Part shown: piece after piece, positions 22,354-29,300 of the stretch
How the letters are laid out: every line of letters starts with the position of its first letter
Position numbering within the stretch: position 1 is the first letter of the stretch
Virus record (IMG/VR): IMGVR_UViG_3300042923_000202
Span: 1-43,419 of that record
DNA: 43,419 nt
Source of the DNA: a virus
Reading direction: 5' to 3' (one strand)
Position numbers and translations under genes: made by a program
Notes under the pieces: model-generated
Database searches by the model: none
Told to the model about the DNA's origin: nothing
What the model saw: the letters and a program-made list of their open reading frames with translations, nothing else

Positions 22354-22854
22354 ATGCTCATCATCGAAGACGGCACCGGCAAGCCAGACGCTGAATCGTT
22401 TGCAACGGCCGAAAGCCTGGCGATGTATGCGGTCAAGTTCGGCCGCACCATCCCAGCTACCCAGCCTGAGCAGGAGGCTCTGCTGCGTCGCGCTGCCGTC
22501 CAGATGATGGCGTTGAACTGGAAAGGCAAAAAGTCTAATCCGGGGCAGGCTCTGCCCTGGCCTCGACGCGGCGCACAGGTTGATGGGGAGATTCTTTCTC
22601 CTTCCCTCATCCCGGCCCGAATCGAATACGGACAGATGGCGTTGGCGGTCGAGATCCACGCCGACGACATCGACCCGCCATCCAAGCGCACCGGCGCAGT
22701 GGTTAAGAAACGCGTTGAGGGAGCCGTCGAGGTCCAGTACGCGGAGGCCAGCAGCAACAACGGCTATCTGATGCCTGCTGCTCCAGACCGGCCAAGCGCA
22801 ACACAGTTTGCCGACTATCTTGCCCGCCGAGGGCTGTTTGCCATAAGGGCCTGA
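22354..22854 (+). CDS. Head-tail connector protein (DnaT-like adaptor type)
   Basis: A 166-aa protein resembling the phage family annotated as DnaT-like ssDNA-binding protein, which in this position acts as an adaptor of gp6/gp15 type. Motifs: MLIIEDGTGKPDAESFATAE, EQEALLRRAAVQMMALNWKGKK, LPWPRRGAQVDG and IPARIEYGQMALAVEI. Position after capsid and before closure and tail-completion genes supports the connector role. Confidence 0.8.
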   Translation: MLIIEDGTGKPDAESFATAESLAMYAVKFGRTIPATQPEQEALLRRAAVQMMALNWKGKKSNPGQALPWPRRGAQVDGEILSPSLIPARIEYGQMALAVEIHADDIDPPSKRTGAVVKKRVEGAVEVQYAEASSNNGYLMPAAPDRPSATQFADYLARRGLFAIRA

Positions 22855-22856
22855 GC

Positions 22857-23237
22857 ATGAGCGCGTTCTATGACGAAATGGCCGATGTGGCTCTGGAGTT
22901 GATCGCAGAGTTCGGCCAGGTGGGCACGCTCAAGGAAGTCAAGCAGGGCGAGTACGACCCTGTTACCGGCGAAGGGGCTGGGTCGACCGAAGTCGCTCAG
23001 GCTGGCAATCTGATCTTGCTGGAATACAACTCCAATGAGGCCGGAGTTATCAACGCCTCAGGCTCTCTGGTTCAGGAAGGCGACAAGAAAATCCTGCTCG
23101 CCGCGAAGGGGCTTGAGTGGAAGCCTGCGATCACAACCACGCTTGAAGCTGACGGCCAGGTCTGGACGATTGTGAACGTCAAGGAAATCAACCCGGCCGG
23201 CACTCCGCTGGTCTATGAACTCCACGGGAGGCGCTGA
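22857..23237 (+). CDS. Head closure-like protein
   Basis: A 126-aa protein starting two bases after the adaptor. Beta-rich C-terminal half (GDKKILLAAKGLEWKPAITTTLEADGQVWTIVNVKEINP) resembles the OB-like fold of stopper/closure proteins, with N-terminal helix (YDEMADVALELIAEFG). Assigned mainly by gene order. It abuts the next gene. Confidence 0.7.
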   Translation: MSAFYDEMADVALELIAEFGQVGTLKEVKQGEYDPVTGEGAGSTEVAQAGNLILLEYNSNEAGVINASGSLVQEGDKKILLAAKGLEWKPAITTTLEADGQVWTIVNVKEINPAGTPLVYELHGRR

Positions 23238-23638
23238 TGAGCTTTGAAGACGAAATCAGGCGCGCCACATCGAAGATTGCCCGACAAAACGACAAGGTCG
23301 TGCGCGGCACAACCATCGCACTGTTCAACGCTGTGATCATGGATACGCCCGTAGATACCGGCCGACTGAGAGGTGAGTGGCAGTTGTCTGTGGGTCAAGC
23401 AACTCTCAGCGAGAACGGCAGGGTCGACACCAGCGGCGCAGAAGCGATCGCAGAGGTCGCATCAAAGACCCCGCCAGGCGTAGGGCAGGAGACCTACCTG
23501 TCAAACAACATGGATTACGCGGCCAAGATCGAATTCGAAGGCTGGTCGCACACCAAGGCTCCGCAGGGTATGGTCAGGCGAAACGTCGCCCGATTCCAGA
23601 GGCTGCTTGACGAGCAGGCCAGAGGCAACCGCTCATGA
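23237..23638 (+). CDS. HK97 gp10-like tail completion protein
   Basis: A 133-aa protein with the motif MDTPVDTGRLRGEWQLSVG (about 34-52) and NMDYAAKIEFEGWSHTKAPQGMVR (about 92-114), both diagnostic of HK97 gp10 / neck-type minor tail proteins. It helps join head to tail. The start overlaps the previous stop by 1 base, and the stop overlaps the tail terminator gene by 4 bp. Confidence 0.88.
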   Translation: MSFEDEIRRATSKIARQNDKVVRGTTIALFNAVIMDTPVDTGRLRGEWQLSVGQATLSENGRVDTSGAEAIAEVASKTPPGVGQETYLSNNMDYAAKIEFEGWSHTKAPQGMVRRNVARFQRLLDEQARGNRS

Positions 23639-24051
23639 GCGAGCTTAAAGTAAACGCAGCGCTCGTTGAGGCGTATTTGGCCGCCGCAGTGATGCCCAAA
23701 GAGCGAACGGCATTCGAGGGCGTGAACTTTACCCCGCAGTCCGGGAAGAGCTGGGCGCGTCTGACCAATCTTGTTTCCTATCGGGAGAAGGTCGGCATGG
23801 CGTCGGGCGACTCCAGTGAGGTCGCAGGCATACTGCAGGTCGACTTCTACTATCCGAAAGGCTCTGGCACCGCACCAATGCTCAATGACGTCGACAAGCT
23901 GATGAGCATCCTGCACCCCCCGAAGGTGCTCTCCTACCAAGGCCAGAAGGTCAAGGTCAGTCGAGTCCAGCGCCGGGTCATCAACCCTGATGACGTTTGG
24001 CAGTCGATCTCAGTCGACATCTACTACTGGGCGAACATCGTCCAACCCTAA
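23635..24051 (+). CDS. Tail terminator protein (DUF4128 type)
   Basis: A 138-aa protein in the standard place between gp10-like and tail tube genes. It matches the DUF4128 style: a beta-strand and alpha-helix fold with VNFTPQSGKSWARL, GILQVDFYYPKGSGTAP and VKVSRVQRRVINPDDVWQSISVDIYYW. Such proteins cap the tail tube at its head-proximal end. Confidence 0.82.
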   Translation: MSELKVNAALVEAYLAAAVMPKERTAFEGVNFTPQSGKSWARLTNLVSYREKVGMASGDSSEVAGILQVDFYYPKGSGTAPMLNDVDKLMSILHPPKVLSYQGQKVKVSRVQRRVINPDDVWQSISVDIYYWANIVQP

Positions 24052-24107
24052 TTCAAGCAACCACCGCCGCCTTGCGGCTACATCCAATGTCCTTTGGAGG
24101 ACTATCC

Positions 24108-24566
24108 ATGCCTGTAAATACCGCAGCCGGCGCACGATTCAGCATCGGCACCAAAACCCCTTTTGACACCGTTGCCGGGTATGCAGGTGACACCTGGACC
24201 GAAGTGGCAGAAATCGAAAACCTCGGAGAGTTCGGCGACCAGGTTTCCGCGTCGACGTTCACCGCACTGGCCAACCGTCGTGTGCGCAAGTTTAAGGGCA
24301 CGTATGACGCTGGCGACATGGCGCTGACGCTGGGCTTCGACTCCGGCGACGAAGGTCAGGATCTGCTGAATGCGGCATTGAAAGACGAGTCCAGCTCCGA
24401 CTACAACTTCAAGGTAGAGCTGGAAGACGGCGACATCTTCTACTTCGCTGGCAAGGTCATGTCCCGCCGTATCGCGGCCGGCGCCGCTGCTGACATCGTG
24501 AAGGCGAACGTCTCTATCGCGATCAACAGCGAAGTGCTGGAAGTCGAGCCGGTAGTCACTCCGTAA
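24108..24566 (+). CDS. Major tail tube protein
   Basis: A 152-aa tail tube protein: AGARFSIGTKTPFDTVAGY, EVAEIENLGEFGD, VRKFKGTYDAGDMALTLGFDSGDEGQDLLNAALKD, FYFAGKVMSRRIAAGAAADIVKANVSI. These fit the lambda gpV-like / Phage_tail_3 group. It polymerises around the tape measure. TTTGGAGG precedes the ATG at 24108. A strong terminator follows, as is common after this highly expressed gene. Confidence 0.88.
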   Translation: MPVNTAAGARFSIGTKTPFDTVAGYAGDTWTEVAEIENLGEFGDQVSASTFTALANRRVRKFKGTYDAGDMALTLGFDSGDEGQDLLNAALKDESSSDYNFKVELEDGDIFYFAGKVMSRRIAAGAAADIVKANVSIAINSEVLEVEPVVTP

Positions 24567-24601
24567 CGCCGCTGAACCTCTTTCCTAAAGCGCCCCTTTC
24601 A

Positions 24602-24629
24602 AGCCCGCCACTGTGCGGGCTCTTTTTTT
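24602..24629 (+). terminator. Intrinsic terminator after the tail tube gene
   Basis: A 7-bp stem agcccgc/gcgggct (24602-24608, 24615-24621), 6-base loop, then C and seven T. It would lower expression of chaperone and tape measure relative to the tube protein. Confidence 0.88.
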
Positions 24630-24647
24630 CTCTGGAGATTTACCCAT

Positions 24648-25070
24648 ATGGCAACTGCCAAAGCCGATGCAGCACCGAAACCATTTGCACTGTCTGACTT
24701 CTTCACCCTGCCTGCTCTGGAAGCCGGTAAGAAGCTCCCCCTGACGCTGCCTGATGGCACTCCTACGCCTCATTACCTGATAGTGATCGGCGGTGATGCT
24801 CCCGCTGCACGCAAGGCTCTGCTCGAGGTTACTCGGAAGAATCGCGACCGTGACGAATCCAAGCTGACCACTGACGAGGTCTACGCGATCCAGTCAACTG
24901 GAACCGTCGAATACCGCTCGGCGCTGGTCACCGGCTGGTCGTTCGATACACCGTTTTCGCGTGAAGCCGTCGCGGAACTGCTGACCCAGAACCCGGCAAT
25001 CGCGCAGGAAGTCGAATCGTTCTCCAGTAACCGTACCCGTTTTTTCGCCCAAGACTCGAAGTCCTCCTAA
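24648..25070 (+). CDS. Tail assembly chaperone, short form (gpG-like)
   Basis: A 140-aa protein: LSDFFTLPALEAGKKLPLTLPDGT...HYLIVIGGDAPAARKAL, then ALVTGWSFDTPFSREAVAELLTQNPAI. Such proteins help fold the tape measure. Near its end lies a T TTT TTC slippery heptamer, and the -1 frame stays open to 25468, so a longer G-T product of 273 aa is expected at low frequency. Its position between tail tube and tape measure is diagnostic. Confidence 0.9.
   Translation: MATAKADAAPKPFALSDFFTLPALEAGKKLPLTLPDGTPTPHYLIVIGGDAPAARKALLEVTRKNRDRDESKLTTDEVYAIQSTGTVEYRSALVTGWSFDTPFSREAVAELLTQNPAIAQEVESFSSNRTRFFAQDSKSS
25040..25046 (+). promoter_or_regulatory. Programmed -1 ribosomal frameshift site
   Basis: The heptamer TTTTTTC sits in the zero frame as T TTT TTC, a canonical X-XXY-YYZ slippery sequence, 8 codons before the short-form stop. 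After a -1 slip the frame continues without a stop through to 25468. This is the lambda G/GT arrangement. Confidence 0.85.
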
Positions 25071-25468
25071 AGAGCTTCGAGGCCGACCTCAAGCTGATGC
25101 GAGCGCCGGAAGGCTCCGAGAAAACCATCAAGCAAATCCTCACCCAGGAGTGGGAGAGGACAGGTCGCAAGCCGGCGCAGCTCGACATAGAGCCGATCCC
25201 CGAGGGAATGACCTATCTGGTCGGGCTTTTCTGGGAGTGCAAGCTATCACGCGACTCGCTGACATGGTCTGAAATGGAATCCTGGCTCAAAGTCAGCAAC
25301 CGCGAGCTTGAGTTTGAGGAGGTCCGGGCGCTCATGCTGATGGAGTCAATCCGGCAGCGCGTGTCGGAAACGCCATTGACGGAAGATGAGGTGGCTGCAG
25401 CCAACAAGTCACTGACGAAAGCTCGCCTCAGAGCCGCGCTGCGCGGCGCTGGAAAGCGAAGTGAGTGA
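25046..25468 (+). CDS. Tail assembly chaperone T domain (frameshift product of 24648)
   Basis: About 140 codons in the -1 frame relative to the short chaperone. The peptide (EADLKLMRAPEGSEKTIKQILTQEWERTGRKP...; LVGLFWECKLSRDSLTWSEMESW) has the look of T-type extensions. An ATG at 25097 exists but has no ribosome site, so production as the G-T fusion, joined at 25046, is more likely. The T part normally contacts tail tube subunits while G binds the tape measure. Confidence 0.85.
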   Translation, partial: RPRLEVLLKSFEADLKLMRAPEGSEKTIKQILTQEWERTGRKPAQLDIEPIPEGMTYLVGLFWECKLSRDSLTWSEMESWLKVSNRELEFEEVRALMLMESIRQRVSETPLTEDEVAAANKSLTKARLRAALRGAGKRSE

Positions 25469-25487
25469 GCTTTTAATGCTCTGTCAT

Positions 25488-25518
25488 TTTGGTATTCTCG
25501 GCCCTTCATAAATGAAGG
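25488..25518 (+). promoter_or_regulatory. Probable moron promoter and 5' hairpin
   Basis: An extended -10 (TG-G-TATTCT, ending 25498) lies 27 bases before the secreted-protein gene; a -35 is poor. It is followed by a perfect 7-bp hairpin (ccttcat/atgaagg, 25503-25518) just ahead of the ribosome site. AT content is higher than in surrounding genes. Confidence 0.55.
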
Positions 25519-25525
25519 ATGCCCC

Positions 25526-25852
25526 ATGAAAACGATGTTGATCGCGAGTGTGATCGCGCTTTCTGTAGTTGGGCTTGCCCAAGCCGCCTCAGAAGCATCG
25601 CCGGCACAGAAAGAGCTGGCGAAGTACCTGGTTCAATCGGAAAAGCAGGTCAAAGATGCTGTCTGGATGAATCAGCAAAACCTTTACATCGGCGTAATAA
25701 CCAACGGTAGCGATAGAAGCGGGTTTGCTCAGTACATCTGTGCGGCCGCAGCTGACCATCAGATCAAGCCTAAGATGGTGAAAGTGGTCGACGTCGTGAA
25801 AGTCCAGCGCACAGGGAAATTCGAAGAGCTGGGTCGGGCTTACTGCCCGTAA
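25526..25852 (+). CDS. Secreted moron protein with signal peptide
   Basis: A 108-aa protein with a clear Sec signal: MKTMLIASVIALSVVGLAQA followed by A-S-E, cleavage expected after AQA (about residue 20). The mature part (about 88 aa) has a helix (PAQKELAKYLVQSEKQVKDAVW) and two Cys (YICAAAAD; YCP at the C-terminus), which could form a disulfide in the periplasm. It is flanked by its own promoter-like sequence and terminator, between tail chaperone genes, so it looks like a lysogenic-conversion cassette. Family not recognised. Confidence 0.8.
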   Translation: MKTMLIASVIALSVVGLAQAASEASPAQKELAKYLVQSEKQVKDAVWMNQQNLYIGVITNGSDRSGFAQYICAAAADHQIKPKMVKVVDVVKVQRTGKFEELGRAYCP

Positions 25853-25873
25853 ACGCAGCAAATAAACACCACG

Positions 25874-25898
25874 CCCCGCCATTGAGCGGGGTTTTTTT
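25874..25898 (+). terminator. Intrinsic terminator closing the moron cassette
   Basis: A 6-bp stem ccccgc/gcgggg (25874-25879, 25886-25891), 6-base loop, then seven T. It isolates the secreted-protein gene from the next tail gene. Confidence 0.9.
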
Positions 25899-25913
25899 CG
25901 TCTGGAGAAAAGC

Positions 25914-26312
25914 ATGCAGCCCCATGACTTCTATGTGAAGGAGAAGGCAGAGCAGGGGCGGCGCGTATCGCTATCGAACCCCGACGGCACGTCGAGCAGC
26001 CATTGGATGGTGATTCGATCCGTCTTTTCCGGCCATTACGAGGAAGCAGCCAGGCAGGCAATCCGCAGTGCTGCGGGTGAAGTGATGGAGATTGCTGCTT
26101 CTGGCAGCGCTGCAGATGCCAGGCGTTCGGCAAAGCTGCTGGCCCGACGGCGTAAAGCGCGATTAGTCGCTGCCCTGATTGCTGACTGGTCTCTCACAGA
26201 AGAGTGCTCAGAGCAAGAAAAAACCGACTTCCTGATCAAGGCCCCGCGCTTGCGCAGGCAGATCGAGAAGGTCAGCGAGTCCATATTCGTAGAGAGCTTG
26301 AGCCATGAGTGA
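25914..26312 (+). CDS. Second tail chaperone-like protein (gpG paralogue)
   Basis: A 132-aa protein with the same layout as the chaperone at 24648. D-F to PDGT is 18 residues and PDGT to His 7 residues in both proteins (DFYVKEK...GRRVSLSNPDGT...H here; DFFTLPA...GKKLPLTLPDGT...H there), followed by an A-A-R-x-A helix, an internal W-S and a C-terminal helix. This strongly suggests duplication. It overlaps the tape measure start by 8 bp. TCTGGAGA precedes the ATG. No slippery site is evident. Confidence 0.75.
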   Translation: MQPHDFYVKEKAEQGRRVSLSNPDGTSSSHWMVIRSVFSGHYEEAARQAIRSAAGEVMEIAASGSAADARRSAKLLARRRKARLVAALIADWSLTEECSEQEKTDFLIKAPRLRRQIEKVSESIFVESLSHE

Positions 26313-29300
26313 TACCGCCCGCCTGACGATTGTTGTCGACAGCTCACAGGCCCGCAACGCGAATAAGGACCTTGGAGCGCTCGAGCGCGGCGCGTCTTCG
26401 CTTGCATCCGGCCTGAGAGGCTTAATCGCGCCCTTGATAGGCGTAGCGGGCGCAATGGCGGCACTGAATAAGGCTTCTGAGGTTCAGCGTCAGTTTGACG
26501 TGCTGAATGCAGGCCTGATCACTGCCACTGGTAGCGCCGACAAAGCAGCCGGCGCGTTCAAGGCGCTGCAATCGTTCGCGCAAAAGACCCCGTACGATCT
26601 CAATCAGGCCGTGAAGGGCTTCACCCAGCTGGTGAACCTTGGCCTCACGCCGTCTGAAAAGGCCCTGATGTCCTACGGCAACACCGCTTCGGCGATGGGC
26701 AAGGACCTCAACCAGATGATTGAGGCGGTCGCGGATGCGGCCACTGGCGAGTTCGAGCGCCTGAAAGAGTTCGGCATCAAGGCGAAAGCCAATGGTGACA
26801 GTCTCTCGCTCACGTTCCAAGGCATGACGAAGAAGATCGGGAACAATGCCGCTGAGATCGAGAAGTACCTGACCGACCTTGGGGAGAACCAGTTTGCCGG
26901 AGCCATGGAGCTTCGGATGAAGACCTTAGACGGCGCAGTTGCCAACCTCGGCGACACATGGGATACGACGTTCCGCCTGATCAACGAGGCGGGCCTTGGC
27001 GATGCGATGCAGGACGCGGTAAGGGAGGCTACTGACGCCCTGAGCGAGCTTAACGACCAGATCGCGTCTGGCGAACTGGAGACCAACCTCGCCGCAGTCG
27101 CCGGAAAGTTCGACGGTTTCGGCCGCGACATCGAATACACGCTGGGCGAAATCTCCAAACTTTTCGTCGACAGCACTGGCTATTGGGGGCGCACGCTCGA
27201 CGCCAACGTAGCCAACATGACTCAGACCTTTCGGGAGTTCCCGGAAAACGTCCGCGCTTTCATCCAGGTGATGACCGTTGAGGTCCTGGCAGGCTTCGAC
27301 AAGGTCAAGGCCTACGCCCGGGCTTTCAACGATGGTATCAACGCCATCTTCACCAACGACACGTTCGAGGGTGTTGGCGCCCGCCTTGAAGCAGAGCTGA
27401 ACGTCGCCAATACGGCCCGCGAAGGAACGCTGCAGTCAATATTCGATGAGCGCGAGGCGTCGCTGTCTTCGTTCGCTGCGCAGACGCAGGCCGCCAAGGA
27501 CCAGCGCAAAGCGTTCGACGAGAAGGCAGCGGCAGACGCTGCAAACACGTCTGATCGACTGGCTCAGTTCAAGGTGGTAGGCGAGGCTACCAAACAGCAA
27601 ACCGACGCCGAGAAGAAGGCTGCGAAAGAAGCCGAGTCACTGGCAGCGCGCCAAAAGAAGGCGCTTGATGATCTGGTAACTCAAGCAGACATCAACACCA
27701 ACTCCACCAACGCCATGGCGGACGCCTATCTCGGCGGAGCGACCAGTGTTCGTGAGCTCACGATCCAGCAGAAGGTTGAGGAAGAGCTGCTCAAGACCGG
27801 TGCCGGCGCTCGTTCTCAGGTTGTCGATGCGATCAACAAAGAAGCCGACGCGCGGGACCGACTGGACCTTTCTGAATCCAATGCGGCCCGTCGCGTAGAT
27901 ACGGCGAACACTCTCAGCCAGGCCGCCGCAACTCTCAAAGGGTCATCTGCTCTCGAAGAGTACAACGCCACCAAAGCTATCACCTTGGCTCTGAGCGGCA
28001 AGAAAATCGCAGCCGACAGCGCCGAATATAAGCAGCTGGTCGAAACCACCAAAGCTCAGCTGGCTGCCAACAAAGCGCTCCAGCAAGCCGGCAAGGTTGA
28101 ATCGATTGTCGACCGCTTGAGCCCTCAAACCAAGCTTTTGCGTGACTACACAGAGGAGCAGGAAGCTCTCAATGCGGCGATCGCATTGGGCGAGGGAGAT
28201 ACAGCGCTTTATCAGGCAACCCTGGCAAAGCTGGCAGTTGAGTACGAGCAGAACAAGAATGCAGCAACCGCGTGGGGGCAGTTCACTGAGGGGGCGGTAG
28301 ACCGCGTTGACGACGCCTTTGCTGATGCATGGAAAAACATCGACGAAGGGTTCGATGGGTTTGCGACGAGCCTGAAGGAAGGCTTCAAGCAACTGCTCGC
28401 CGAACTCGCGCACATGGCAATCACCAAGCCGATCATCATGCAGATCGGCGCAGCCATGGGTGTAGGGGGGTTGTCAGCATCAGGCCCGGGCGGAGTTCTG
28501 TCCACGCTTACAGGCGGATCGTCCGGATCGCCCCTGTTGAGCGGAATCAAAACCCTTGCAGACATCAGTACCAGCAGTTTCGGCCAAGCGCTGGGCAACG
28601 GCTGGGCCAGTGGGGAGGGTCTGTTTGGCGGCCTGCAAGGTGCCGCGAGCAACGGTTATAACTTTCTCAGCGGCATATTCGCGGGAGGTGGCGCAGGCGC
28701 AGCGGCGAGTACGGGCGCGGCTCAAGGCGCTGCGGCCTTCGGTTCGCAGTTTCTGGCCGACAGCGGCGCAGCGACTATCTCGTTCCCAGGTGCTGCACCT
28801 GTGGCAGACGCAGCAACCGGGGCGGCGGGCGCCGGCTGGGGCAGCGTAGGCGCTATCGGCTCCGGTCTGCTCGGTGCATACCAGGGCTACAAGCAAAACG
28901 GCCTCAAGGGTGCGGTGGCGACTGGCGGTCTCGCTTACGGCGGTGCCGTGGGCGGCGCGGCGCTGGGCGGGATTGCGGCCGGTGCAATCTCCGGTACTGC
29001 GCTCGGCGCAACCATAGGCTCTGTGGTCCCTGTGATTGGCACCGTTATCGGCGCTGCACTGGGGACGGCGCTCGGCGGAAAGTTGTTCAGTGGCGAGTGG
29101 ATCACCAAGGACATGGGCTTGCAGTTGGGCGTGACCGACGGCGAGCTGACCGCGAACAACTACGAATATCAGAAGAAAAAAGGCGGTCTGTTCTCGTCGA
29201 ACAAGAAACGCACAAAGCTGAGCCCGCTGGAAGATGAGCAGCAAACCGCGATGGAGCAAGCGCTGTCCGGCACTGCTTTCACCGCTGTCGATGCGTTTTC

